Source: Annulohypoxylon bovei var. microspora | Lineage: Eukaryota; Ascomycota; Sordariomycetes; Xylariales; Hypoxylaceae | Length of the DNA: 64,000 bases | Direction: 5' to 3' | NCBI GenBank assembly: GCA_022836615.1 | Contig: MU405254.1 | Span: forward strand, 1-64,000 | Shown: piece after piece, positions 45,759 to 57,712 of the stretch | How the letters are laid out: each line of letters opens with the position of its first letter | How positions within the stretch are numbered: the stretch's first letter is position 1 | Made by a program: the position numbers and the translations under genes | The notes under the pieces: generated by a model | Databases searched by the model: none | What the model saw: only the letters and a program-made list of their open reading frames with translations | Told to the model about the DNA's origin: nothing

Positions 45759-47607
45759 TTTTCTGGCAAGAATAGTATACGATAATATGATAATTATTTG
45801 AAAAGTGTGAATCGCTCAGTGGATTTGTTTGTGAATGGATTATTTGCTGTGGGAGCTGTGAGGTTTGGTTTTAAAATTACGATGAGCCTGGCTAAACTGC
45901 TATATAAATATTATCATGTCGTTGGACGATCCCATTGTCTTTAAACAACATTGTTCGTGAACAATGCTATCGATTTATGCGTATTTAAAGACTATTAAAT
46001 ACTAAGGTTAGGTTGGTTCACAAAGGGGATATGTCGAAAAGTCTAGACTCCAGTAAGAGTAGACGCAGTGACATTATAGGCTTCCTATCAGATTTGTTGA
46101 TATAATATGTTTCCTAATATCCTCGCGGCAGAATACTTACACAAGACATCGAATAAGACTAGCAATTCATTAACATTCACTTAAAGATAGGTAGCTATTC
46201 AAAACTTTGAACATATATTGTCTTGAAACGTAGACTTGAGCTAGAATCTAGGGAGCTTGGTTTCCTGCTTGAATATGTGGCTGTGGGAAAGGGGGAATAA
46301 CTGAGTACGACTTTTATCCCTACCCCTATTTAGCTCGATGCTGTGATTATCTTGTATTAAATTATCTTATTGACTTGGCAAACATTTATATCTCATATTC
46401 TGTATTTATTACAAAGATCATATGGCTTACCATGCATGTCGAGTGTGTTCACCCCTTAATCCGCGTAACCTTAACTCAAATATCGATGGGCTAAGTGCTG
46501 ACAGCATTAAACCATTATGTAATGCATCAACATATTATTAAGATGTGATAGTTCATTTTCTATAATTATGAACAATGGTGTTATAGCCTCATTCGAAACT
46601 CTTCTAGATGTGTAATCGGACGACATGTCGGGAAATCGGCAAAGCTGGTAGGTACCTACCTATACTAACAGTATAAGGATGAGAGCTAGTAAGCTCATGC
46701 CGGTGAGGAGTTCCGGGTGATATATCCTACCATCTCTACTCGATCTAGAGGGGTCTATAGGTTTTTAGAAATATGTCTCGTTGAAGATGACTAGTCTCCA
46801 GGAATTAGGTATCCACGGCGGATTTCAACTCCGAACTGTTGTTTCGTGACGCCGCATGCAAATGTCGGTTACTGAACAGCGCTCTCCCCGTCAAACGTGA
46901 GCAGACAGGTTGATGCATGAAGTTATGAAAGGCTAGTCTTGTCTCGAGCTTATGTCGGAAGATATCAACACGCATCTTGATACTGCTTGCGTAATCGCAT
47001 GGTTGAAAACAAGGGTGGAGGCTGATATAGTTTCAAATTCCCCCACTCAAGCGTCTGACCAGGCTGCACATACCTGACGTCAGCGTGGAATTGGTGAGAT
47101 GAGAAATAAACTCTAGATCCCCTAGCTCTAATAGTATCTTTCGATGTTGATCGATCGTGGGTAAGCTGAGTCTATTTCGGATATCGGCGGTGGTGTTTAC
47201 ATACAGCTGACTACCCCGGACGCGGGTGAAACAACAGTTGCGACCTAACGAGGCATTTCACACCCATGCGTTGAGCTATTACCTCGGCAAATTCCACTTA
47301 AGAGGACATGGTCCTTGGATGGTTCAGATAATAATATGATAGACTTCTTCCCGTTCACAGGTTCACCGTCTTACGTGCATGTCCCAGAGCATGGATCGCT
47401 ACTTAGCTTCCGATAAAAGAGAGCGTTATGCAATGTACATGTCATATTTTAGTCGGGAGCTAAGGGCTAGGATCCGACACGTTGGTTTTTGGTATCTTTA
47501 ACCTGATATCCCATCCTGTACCGAAAACCGATGGAACCATGGACCGGAGTCTTGCTTCCTTAGAAGCAAGGGTTGGAAGTGTAAGATTGCGCTATTGCTA
47601 TTTGGTA
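45759..47607. other. Gene-free AT-rich stretch
   Basis: Upstream of the 62-aa ORF and downstream of the 69-aa ORF. Contains the conserved block at 45925-45966 and an 8-bp hairpin (CTTGCTTC/GAAGCAAG, 47551-47570). No supported gene. Confidence 0.5.
45925..45966. promoter_or_regulatory. Upstream block with CATTGTTC-GT-GAACAATG palindrome
   Basis: CCCATTGTCTTTAAACAACAT (45931-45951) overlaps an 18 bp perfect inverted repeat (45949-45966). It lies about 170-210 bp upstream of the 62-aa ORF. A similar block occurs at 44929-44961. Confidence 0.45.
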
Positions 47608-47817
47608 CTAGGACCCAGCCCGGTGTGCTGGGCCAGGAATGCATAGATCGCTCTTAAGCTCATCTACAGGGTTGTTATCGAAGTCCTCATAAGCAATAGG
47701 TGGAGGACGTTGTGGTGGGGGTTCTAGTCTTGTAGTTAAGTTCGTTGAATACGATAATCCTGGGAAGGGAATTATCTGGGCTGCATCGTTTAGATGTCGA
47801 ATGAGTTTCTTAAACAT
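47608..47817 (-). CDS. Possible small protein, 69 aa
   Basis: Single-exon frame: MFKKLIRHLNDAAQIIPFPG, then a Pro-rich stretch (PPPQRPPPIAYEDFDNN) and a C-terminus CIPGPAHRAGS. Balanced composition suggests a real gene, but there is no recognised domain and splice extension was not found. Confidence 0.33.
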   Translation of the reverse strand: MFKKLIRHLNDAAQIIPFPGLSYSTNLTTRLEPPPQRPPPIAYEDFDNNPVDELKSDLCIPGPAHRAGS

Positions 47818-50188
47818 GGCTTGTGATGGGACTGTCGAACTAGTTGGGGGTCAAACAGCAACTCAGGGGAAGATGACCTACACCACAACTCGGACTAAAT
47901 TCTTGCAATAAGATGGGCTAAACTATGAACAGATATCAAGTATGTAGGTATGTATGCAAAATTGTAATGTTGAACTGTACCTAACTAAGTACCTAGTTAC
48001 CTATACATGCCTGGTTCACTGATAGCCTTAAAAGATCTCAAGGCATATTACCTCTTGACTACAAACCTACATAGGTAGTTTCGACCTAAATTTTAATGAA
48101 TATATCGATCCAATGCTGAAAAACAAAGTAGGGACAATGGGATTGTTGAGTTGGCACCACCTTGTTCTAGGCTCAGCCCAAATCGCCGAAGTCGCTGTAT
48201 TCAGCTAGAATCTGCACTTTCCACATGTCCTCTGAAGACATGAACAACTCTAGCGCTGCCATTTTAGTTGTTCACCGCCGTCGTGGCAAATACCGCTGAG
48301 CTTCACGTCGCTTCTCATCTACCTCTTCGATATCGATGTCTTCCGAACTAGGAAGTCAAGAACTTGAGAAAGACCCAGTGTCGATGGAGGGAAATAAATT
48401 GATGGGGACGCGGTCTGAACTGTGGTCGTGACATTATTGGGAACCATAGCGTGGTTACACAACGGGGGATTCTCGCATTTCTAGTCATTCGTAGGGCGCA
48501 ACTAGTTGCTAGGTAGAATACACAGGACTGACGGGGCAACTTTCTGGCGACAAAATGCCGAGCGCGAACTTCTGTCGCGACACGTCCGGGTGGCGGCGGT
48601 TCAGCTCCGGTGAATTAGTTATGAATGATGACCTCTAGGACGGTGAGTAGTTCCTTGCGATGGCCGGGCTGGGCAAGTAGTTGTATGCAACTCCTTCATG
48701 CCCCGATGACAGACACTGAATCTTGGAAACTCCGCTTTATATTGAAAGTGACGTTAATGAGTACTTGATGGTAACATAATGCGATCAATTAAAGGGCGTC
48801 GAGGCTGTTTAGAGTCAATGGATAAGTTGTTCGGCACATAACATTGGTGTTTTGTTTTTAGAATGCTGAATAATGAGGAGGCCCCTATTGATTCGTCGAG
48901 ACGACCCTGTTGACTAAACAGGAGAATGCAGAGCTCGGTGCCGTGACAGGCCAATCTGCCTTGAATATGCTTATGCCGGCTTGCCACTTATATGTACGTC
49001 TCGCTATGGGAACATCTTACCATCCCTATACCAGATCCTCGGGACGAAGTCTTTTGTTCCTTTAGCGCTTAGTACCTGCCAAGCCAACCCATAGAACATC
49101 ATCACAATCAAATAGGGCGACGGGGTTTGACTTAGCTGACAACATATAGCAAAGCCCGTCCGACAATAAACATGAGAAAAAAAATACTGAAATGAATATA
49201 TCAGGCTGTGCCTGTGAGATCTAGTAGCTCCCGCATAAGTCTCCGCTGGTCTGGGCATTGATTCATGGCACGCATATTTCTAACGTCGCAATGGAGACTC
49301 CCTCGTGGCTCATCTCAACGGCAGACGGGGCCGAAAAAGTCAGATGAGCATGGCGGTTGGGGTGCCTTCATGCTGTGCTGTGGAAGTCTTACTAACCATC
49401 TTAATGAGTGGTCAGAACTCAAGTTGCAATCCTGAATGGCTAAGCAGCCAACCAAGGCTCATCTCACATTACGACGCCGTAAAGTCGGTTGACGTAATAA
49501 GTTGTTCTAGACTAGGTCAGCATGGATGACGGTGATCGACCCCCAGGATTGGGTCGTTGGATTCTGGGGGTTGGATGAAAGTTGGGGGACCGCCTAGAGT
49601 TACCTAACTTGATAAGGACGTCGTAGATGAATTAAATGAACCATGCCCCTATTCGCGGTGTTAGGTATTCTAAGTGATTCCATAAGTTGGAGAAGATATT
49701 TCGACAGCAACAACAGAACAATAACAAACAACTTGAACCAGAGTCTTTTAGTAGGAATATTAGACAACAAATGACGTTCGATCTCCTGACTCGAATCCGG
49801 GATACCAAATATAATCCAATCAGTCATACATCTGTAGTGTAAGGTAAACCGACAGAATATGACATAGAGAGAGTTCGGGCGTCGAGGCGGCGCATCTTCA
49901 TCAGTCAGCGCGCGCTTTCGGCATTTATAATCACAGCGCGTGCCTGCATGGTTCATGGTTCATGGTTCATGCCGTAGCCCGACTTACAATCCAGTATGTA
50001 CACCTAGCAGACCTAGACACTTTCCTGGGTCTTCCCTGCCTTCCCTCCCTTCCCTACTCCGCGGGTGACCCCTGTCAACGCTACGGCACTTAAAAGAGCT
50101 TAGTTGGACCGCTTTGCGGGGGTTGACTGCATACATTAGTATCTCAATCGCTGGATCGTAGCAGTACAATAGTTAGCGTCAAAAGTTA
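47818..50188. other. Gene-free stretch left of the MITE
   Basis: 2.4 kb with only short unsupported frames. Contains two mutually exclusive overlapping hairpins at 49537-49570 and a tandem CATGGTT repeat near 49948-49970. Confidence 0.5.
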
Positions 50189-50409
50189 CAGTGGCATGCA
50201 TTAAGTTTAAACCCATTTTATGTACCTTGAAGTCACGCCAAGCCACTATGCCAAAACAGGAAATACACGCGTTGTTTTATATGTAAAAGTTTTATTTTTA
50301 TGATAACGTTTTTAAAGTTATTTATATTTATTTCCAAATGCGGCTTAATGACTTGCTTAGCACGACTTTCGGGTACATAAAATGGGTTTAAACTTAGTGC
50401 ATGCCACTG
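50189..50409. mobile_element. MITE of the Tc1/mariner type, 221 bp
   Basis: Terminal inverted repeats of 38 bp (50189-50226 and 50372-50409) match at all but one position; they begin CAGTGGCATGCA and contain AAGTTTAAACCCATTTTATG. The element is flanked by TA on both sides (50187-50188 and 50410-50411), the target-site duplication typical of Tc1/mariner-superfamily transposases. The similarity continues imperfectly inward past the TIRs. The interior is AT-rich and non-coding, so it is non-autonomous. A transposase source was not seen in this window. Confidence 0.88.
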
Positions 50410-51375
50410 TACTTTCATTAGTCTAATCTATACGGTCAATACATTCATGTTCACCGACATGCTGCAGAACTCAGTGCTCAGAGTAAACTCACTTCAATGT
50501 TCAGTAATACTTTGACATCCAATGTACATAGCTAATTACTACATACCTAAGTACTTGACGTGAATATTAAATATATTGACTTTTATACATACTTAGGTGG
50601 GTACATATACGAACTGTCAACTTTCCTATGTCATGCATAGACCGGTCAGTCGTGACGTGATGCTAAAGAGTTGCAGCGGATGGGTGAGTCAGTATTTCGA
50701 AAGTGTAGGTAAATAAGTGAACGAGGGTACGATGGCTGTAGGCTGATCAAGGGGGACGTATGCATTGTCTATGTTGTAGGGCCATTAGGGGCCGTGTACG
50801 TATTGGATTGGATGTACAATGGATACAACAGCATTACGATACCATACTCACTTAGGTATGTATGTACTAAATGTTAAGGATTTGTAACTGGGGCTGTCAA
50901 CTGATCTTTCCGATATCTATTGACCACTAAATACCTTGCTTTATTATTGTTCTTGCTTCCTCTCAGGGCTACATACGTAACTCGTAACTTCCATGGTTCG
51001 TAACTAATTCCTTCCCATTTACCATTTACCACTTGCCATTTGCCATTTGCCATTTGCCATTTGACAGTCGCCATTCGCCATTCACCATTCTTTTAATTAT
51101 TTTCGATTCCCCATAATTATTTTCCCTTTTCCTCGAAAGAGATAAGAAAAGGAAAAAAAGTCTTGGCTTCTCCCCTCCAACCGTCACTTTATGTTTCTTT
51201 ATATCCATCCATTCCCATTTTCCATATCCGACCTTGTTCCAATTGAATAGGACTAGAAGGTCGATCGGCCCTTATTCCCGGATGCGCCAACCTGCAGTTC
51301 TATGTTCAGCCTCAATTGAATCCTTCCGGCCGGGTTTGCATACGGTATAGGTAGAGAGACACACGAGCAACGCGC
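50410..51375. other. Upstream region of the Zn2Cys6 gene
   Basis: About 1 kb between the MITE and the transcription-factor gene. Contains the 7-bp tandem repeat at 51015-51091. Presumably promoter and 5' UTR. Confidence 0.5.
51015..51091. repeat. Eleven-unit 7-bp tandem repeat (CCATTTG-type)
   Basis: Consecutive 7-mers: CCATTTA twice, CCACTTG, CCATTTG four times, ACAGTCG, CCATTCG, CCATTCA, CCATTCT. Located about 285-360 bp upstream of the Zn2Cys6 start codon. Confidence 0.93.
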
Positions 51376-54114
51376 ATGTCGTCATTGCAGCGCCCGACCG
51401 ATTTGTCGTACGGCAGCGGAGGACGTTCTGGGAATTCTGTCAATTCAAACAATTCGAATTCGACCACTTCCGCTTTGTCGCCAATCACAATCTTAACCCC
51501 GACCTCGGCGAGCACTCTTTACGCATCACCCGATTCGACAAACGGCCAGCATTTCTTTGGCGCCAAGTCTGAACCCGAAGATGGCGACGGTACGGGCAGC
51601 GGAGAGAGCGTCACCGCTATCCCTTCGTTTGCCGAGCCCCTCAGGAAGAAGCAGAAACGCAACAAGCCCACGTTGTCATGCTATGAATGCGTCGAGCGAA
51701 AGACGAAGGCAAGTGCGCGTGCAACCCCATCAATGCTTAACATTACCATTACCATTACCATGATCATTATCATGACCAAACCCTCCTCACCTCTGTGTCT
51801 GCGAAATTCCTTAATTCGGCAACATCGGATATTACGTCTGGCTAGTGCTAGACTCGTTAATCGTTTGCAGCTGCGTCAGTATCACGTAGCACTACCGGGA
51901 AAAAACGTGGTAGACCTTTTTTTAGATTCACTTAGCCATGTTCTGAGTCGCTGGTCCGTGAACAGCAGAAAGATCAACGGTGGCAGTTTCAGGTAACACT
52001 TTGCGCTACGCGGTCCGCGTTCTTCAACGGCACGCACTGAATTGGAATAGATGCAGCGTGATTTACAATGTCTTTTTTTATGTATATCACCTAGCTACTA
52101 CTAACACATATAATTGTGAGTTTAGTGCGATAGAGGTAGACCTCACTGTTTAGCATGTAAGTTGAACCACCTCTTAAGAATCTCACTAAGTCAAATATTT
52201 ATGAATATCTTCTAGGCATAAAACGGCAAACGGAATGCAAGTATGCGCACGTGGCGAATCTCCTTGAGTGAGTCGCTCTGGTCTGCAGGGGAATTCCGTT
52301 AGAGTGCGACTAAACTGTGCTAGGGAGACATCGCGTTCAGCCACCAATGGCCGCAGGATGACAAAACCACCGAAGAAGAAGGTGACGATGAGTGGGATGA
52401 AGCCTTCGATTCCAAATGTCGCAGAAAGAGGTATTCTCACCGGCCGTGTCGCTTCTCGTGGGTCCGTCGCATTATCCACAGGACTCCTCTCTAACGTTTC
52501 TTTATCCCACCCAACAGCATCCAATGTCTTTGGGATAGGCTCAGAACACCCTTTTGCCAACTACTGGACCTGCGAAGGTGGACTTCCCGAGGTCATCGGG
52601 GTTCTACCTGAGAAGTTGCAAGCCGACATCTTGTTAAGTCAATATTACGAATGCGTGGACCCGATCTACCCAATAATCGACCGTCGCACTTTCTATCTCG
52701 AGTATGAACATTTTTGGTCGCTGAGAGATACAGAAAAGACCGACGCAGCTTTCGTAAGTCTGCTTTTCACTATGATGGCCCTAGGAACCCAATTCGTTTC
52801 AACCACCAACCCCAAAGATCGCAAACAAACCTCCGAATTCTACGCCTCCGCAGGTAATCAAGCCTTACGCATGTTCTCTTATCTGAATACTGCATCACTA
52901 CACTCCGTCCAAGCCATGGTATTGGTCGGATACTTCCTAATAAACGACAATCACGCCTCAGATGGCTGGGCATTTTCCGGCTTGTTATGTACGTGTATTT
53001 CAGACTTGACCACTGTTCCTTCATGCTCCTATTTGGTAGCACAATGCTCTTGTCAATATTTCATCCGCGAAGCCTCACGCTTATTTAGCAGTGCTCGCGC
53101 AGATTTATACAGGAGCATCTCACAAATGGAGAATCGCTGACTCGTCCGTGCTGTAGTGAGACAAGCTTATGCCATGGGCCTACATAGAGACCCAAACATA
53201 GGTACGCAAAAGCAATTGATATAAAGCGGAAAATCGAAAAGCTGATAAGATAAATCTATCAGTAACCCCAAACTCTAGCGATTTTGAAAAGCAGCAGCGA
53301 CGCAAGCTTTGGCAGGCTGTCCTTGTTCAGGATACATTCCTGACGGTTCTGCTGTCTTTGCCCCCTAATGCTACGCATACCGATGTTAAAGTCGAGGATT
53401 TCCACGATGACCCAGCTGGTTACGGTGACACAAGTCCTACCGACATAGCATATATCCGAGGTTCCTGGATGCTAGCAAATTTGGTTCAGGAAACCATATC
53501 TAGTCCTCGGTCGCTCGACGTGCCCATCTGCTCTACTCAGAGGCAGAAGTCGAAACTTGTCGCCGACTTTCGCGCAGTGTATCGCTCATTTCCCGATGTA
53601 TTTCGATCGTGGGATCAAGAAAGCATCGCGCAACTCGCCTGCAGCAACAAACGCGTCGTTAGACAAACTCTATTCTTAAGCAGCAATTACTATCACAATC
53701 TTATGCTAGTACATGCCTCTGAAAGCCCTGATGTACCCGTCAACATAAGGGCGACGCTGGAAGCCGCGCACGAGGCAATCACCTCATTTTTCGTGCTCTT
53801 TACACTTTTCGATACCGAAGCACGAGTATGGTGGGTTTTCCACCACAGGGCGTTCTTGGAGGCAGTGTGCATAGGGGGCGTTTTACGGGAGGCCGGAAGA
53901 GATCCCGCTACCGCGGACCAATTTCTGAGAGATCCGTTGTTCGCAAGGGCGAAAGCGGATATAAGTACGTTTCCCTATATTTCTATATTCTTAGGTCTAA
54001 AGCACTGACAGTTTCCTAGCTCGTATGGTCCAGATTATGAAGATAATGGCCGAAGGCGAATATGGCTCGGATGATGCCAGAACAAGGGTAGCTGTCCTAA
54101 GTGAATTTCTGTAG
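51376..54114 (+). CDS. Zn2Cys6 transcription factor with fungal-specific TF domain
   Basis: Seven exons: 51376-51708, 52126-52156, 52216-52267, 52324-52988, 53157-53201, 53263-53964 and 54020-54114; about 640 aa. No single open frame shows the zinc cluster. Joining exons 1-3 gives CYECVERKTK, CDRGRPHCLA and CIKRQTECKYAHVANLLEE, that is Cys 102, 105, 112, 119, 122 and 129 with canonical C-x2-C-x6-C-x6-C-x2-C-x6-C spacing, preceded by the basic LRKKQKRNKPT. Intron 1 (417 bp) uses a GC donor (AAG|GCAAGT), and exon 2 is only 31 nt. Exon 4 carries the fungal TF domain start (LPEKLQADILLSQYYECVDPIYPIID). Exons 4-5 join as SGLLLRQAYAMGLHRDPN, a hallmark of this family. Nuclear DNA-binding regulator; targets unknown. 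All phases agree and no frameshift is needed. Confidence 0.9.
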
Positions 54115-57100
54115 ATTACGAATACATACGAGACGTTGTTAGATAATGGACTTGTACATAACTTTGCACGTACATTGATGATCTTTTACATATTGCGCAG
54201 GAGTTAACCGAGATGGGCTTGTAATATATCTTAGTTACCTCATAGTTTGGTAAATTGATCTACTTGCTAGGTTCATGTAGCCCATCAATACTTTTAAGTT
54301 AGACCAAGCTAGTTTCGCTTAACGCGAATAGTTCTGCAAGTTTTCATGAAGCCGTTAATTCATTTTCGTAAACACTACTAACATTTAGAAGAATCATCAT
54401 CAAGAGGAGTGTTCGAGTTAGCAAATAAAATTTAGGCAACTAGCTAGTTAAGGTACCAATATCATACATCTACCTACCCATGCATCGGCAAAGGGGGGCA
54501 TGGCGATAAAAAAAGAGAAGAAAAAAAACGTACAACACCAGGGATTCGCTGGTCGTCACCGACCCAACTACTAGTCCGGCGGTATCTGGTTTGTCTCTAG
54601 GAGAGCGGACGGGATCCCGAATTTTCCAAATCCTATGGTCGTACGTGAAAGATCAGTTTGTTATTTTTCTATAAGGCAGAAACTTAAACTAGCACTAACA
54701 GAGGGCTACGATTCGCAAAAAAAGGGGCAACTCTATTTAGCAGTTAGGGTTAGTTAACAGGTACCTAGTAATTCGACGTTTATAAATTATTGTATCTAGT
54801 TACACGTATGACTGATTTGGCGATATGTTGGCCATCGGAATCGAAATATAGACAATCTTCAGACCGAGAGCTGCATTTTCTTACTCTTACAGTACACGTA
54901 GGTAACTATGCGTATGGTTACATATGTGGCCGTAACTATACATTACAAATGTCCTTAAGCTGATTATCGACGTCTATCAAGAGCCTACAGCTAACGTGCT
55001 AAGAAGCAATGATAGATCATCTCGAATTATAAGGGGCAAACAGTCTTAACGATGTCCGATGGGAAGAGGGGAGCAAAGTCACACTCCCATCCAAAACCAG
55101 GATCAAGTCTGCCATGCCAAGCCAACACCTCCTCAGTGCATAGCGCAAACACGCCCCTCGCCGAGCCGGGCGGTCGCCCGATCTTACTCACCTGCACCCA
55201 CGACGTCGTCGTAAAACCAAACCGCACAACCCTCGCGCCTCTCCCCGTCCACAACACCTTAAATCTTACGTGCGCTACCAAGACGTCTGTCTGTCTGTCT
55301 GTCTGTCTGATCCGATCCTACCTCGATCGACAGGGCGCGCGGGTTCGGAGCCGAACGCCAGCGGCAGCTACGAAGCTAACTGTGGTTAGGCTGCTGCTGC
55401 GCCTTCCCACACGTCACGCCACGCCACCGGCCCGGCCGGGACCACTGAGGCATTAAAACTCGCAGTCACGTCCTCCTCCGGGCGACCCAACCAACTCCCC
55501 CCCCTTTTCGGCACGGGCCTGCCTTAAGTCCGCGAACGCCGTGGAGTGGCGACTGCGATCGCGAAACGCGCTGTTGTTGTTGGAGGAGAGATACGAGAGG
55601 AACGACAAAGGAAGGAAGGGGGGGAAAGGAAGATCTGTTGACGGAGTCGCGGTTGCTCGGATGGGATGGCTGCCGTGTTACCAACCGGTAGACTCGGGCA
55701 GGTACTTTTCTGACGCGGGCCAAGTCGAGATCTCGTGTTGTGGGAGGTGTCAATTACCTATGCTTCCGGCGGGGAGCCGCGGACCACCACTCCGTTTAAA
55801 GGGGATGATATGAGACGAGGGAGAGGCATTGTCCTCGGTTGATCGATAGGAAAGCTGTTTCATCGGACGGGACGCGGAATGGCCTGTGAAATAGATATAT
55901 GGCTAGGTATATATAGGTACGTAGCGGTTGTGGTGTGGTTACCTATGCGTGATTTCCATTCTGTCAGATTCGGCCTATCCATCCATCCATCCCGCCATAC
56001 CTTCGCGCTTTCCTTCCCCCCTTTTACAGCTCTTCCATTTTCATCTCTCTTCTTTGATAACTACCAGGGAGTCCATATCTCCAAGATACCTAGACGATTA
56101 ACAATTCCCACCACGTGAACCGCGAACCTACCTAGGTGCTTAGTCCGTTACCCCGGATTAGGGTTCGTAGAGGTGAGAAGTGAGGCAAGAGGAGAGGCCG
56201 GATACGACGCTGGAGCGACATCGACCCAGAGATAAATACGCATACGTCCAATATTTTACGCGCGCATACATTTCACATACATAGGTACACATACAGTACC
56301 TACATACCTACGTTTACCTACCCGGTTACGTAAGTCGTCAAGTTCGGTATCCCGCATGGATATGCCAACCATGGCCTCACTCTCTCAGGTGCCTTGCTAT
56401 CAGGATTCAGGAGGTGAAAGAAAAAGCGGTGGTGTGTTTATGCTATCCACCCAACATTGCCGAAATGAAAACACGAAACGGGTCTTCCCAACCCTACTAG
56501 CCAACTTCCCTCCCCTGGATGTGGTTTGCGTCTCCGTAGCCGAAGACCTGCCGTCGAGTACACGGGCCGAATCTCGGTATCGCACATGACTGGCGGTTTA
56601 CGGTTCTTCTCCCATTTCTCTTCTGGGACAAGCGCGTGACGGGGGGACCTGCCGCTTGCCTGTTGGTTCTTCAATAATATTATTCTCCATCCCCAATCTC
56701 GTGCATATTCTAGCCCTAGATAAATAAGTACATACATACATACCTGGGCAGGTATATACGGTTTGCACATGCATATCGGCACTGTGCCTCCTTCAGCGGA
56801 AGCAGTTTGCGACGAACGGCTCCTCCATTCCGCCCTTACCCCTCTACCTCCCGATCTGGAGTTCCGCATCCGGAGTCCCAGGAGGTCTAGGGATTTTCAT
56901 CGTAGGGCTAGCTGAAGACCCGAACTACGACCTATTATCGCTGGCTGTCAATGGGTGGTGTAAATTGATGAAATTGTATCAATTCGAATAGAATAGCTCT
57001 CTAGGGCTGCGCAAAAGCATTATAACTAATAACTATATCGACAAATGTTTTAAATACTTAGGTGCATTATTACGCTTGTATCCGCCCAGAAGGATATCCA

Positions 57101-57712
57101 ACCCTGTTGTCAGTATCAGCAAGTCGATTACAAAACCGCCAATGTTCCCCTAAAATGGTAGTGGCTTAAATGCAAATGGCCAGATCTAGCAAAATTCAAA
57201 CCACCCACTTCAGATGAAGCTTGAAGAGCGTATTGATATATAGTTATTATGTATGTACACACAATATCCCCTCGGCCGTGATTTCCATAAAGTCGTAAAC
57301 GGGTGCAAGCACCTTAGTTGATTGATTCCACTGTATCCAGGACCCCTTGGGCTGTTGATATCAAATGCCAATGGCTTTCCCCTTAACGCCAAGCACGTGT
57401 CAAAATCGTAAAATGTGCTGATGCGTGCTTTTTATCTGCCTAGACTCCAAAATCGAGTAAGGATCAAAATGAGTATGGGTTTAAAAATGCCACCTCCGAA
57501 TGTGGACTTAAACACAGTCCTTTCGCGATGACACCGAGTAAATTTGTCATTCTTTGTGTAAGCCAACTCCATTGCGATGTAATATTCGAGCAAATAAGGC
57601 TGTACGGATAATATGTGGATGTTATGTATGCGTAAAATGATGCGGGTTGGTGTCGGTAGATCGATGAATTTAATGAACGAAATATATGGTATGAGGATGA
57701 AACCTCATCACT
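54115..57712. other. 3.6 kb convergent intergenic region
   Basis: Lies between the Zn2Cys6 gene and the 411-aa gene, both ending into it. The stretch 55.0-56.7 kb is more GC-rich, with several overlapping open frames. The most protein-like is 55027-55281 on the minus strand (84 aa, ending FAPLFPSDIVKTVCPL), which contains an internal CAG|GTGAGT donor. None could be built into a supported gene. A (GTCT)6 repeat lies at 55285-55308. Confidence 0.45.
55285..55308. repeat. (GTCT)6 microsatellite
   Basis: Six perfect tetranucleotide units in the intergenic region. Confidence 0.95.

Noticed and set aside
49785..49805. CTCGAATCC resembling a tRNA B-box
   Set aside because: No A-box, acceptor stem or anticodon arm at correct spacing on either strand.
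51015..51091. CRISPR-like array
   Set aside because: The repeats are contiguous 7-mers with no spacers; a minisatellite in a eukaryotic genome.
52268..53140. Zn2Cys6 gene as a pseudogene or truncated factor without a zinc cluster
   Set aside because: The missing cluster is recovered by splicing exons 1-3 with matching phases; no frameshift or internal stop is required.
56438..56869. 143-codon minus frame
   Set aside because: Composition not protein-like and includes microsatellite-derived TACATACATA sequence.
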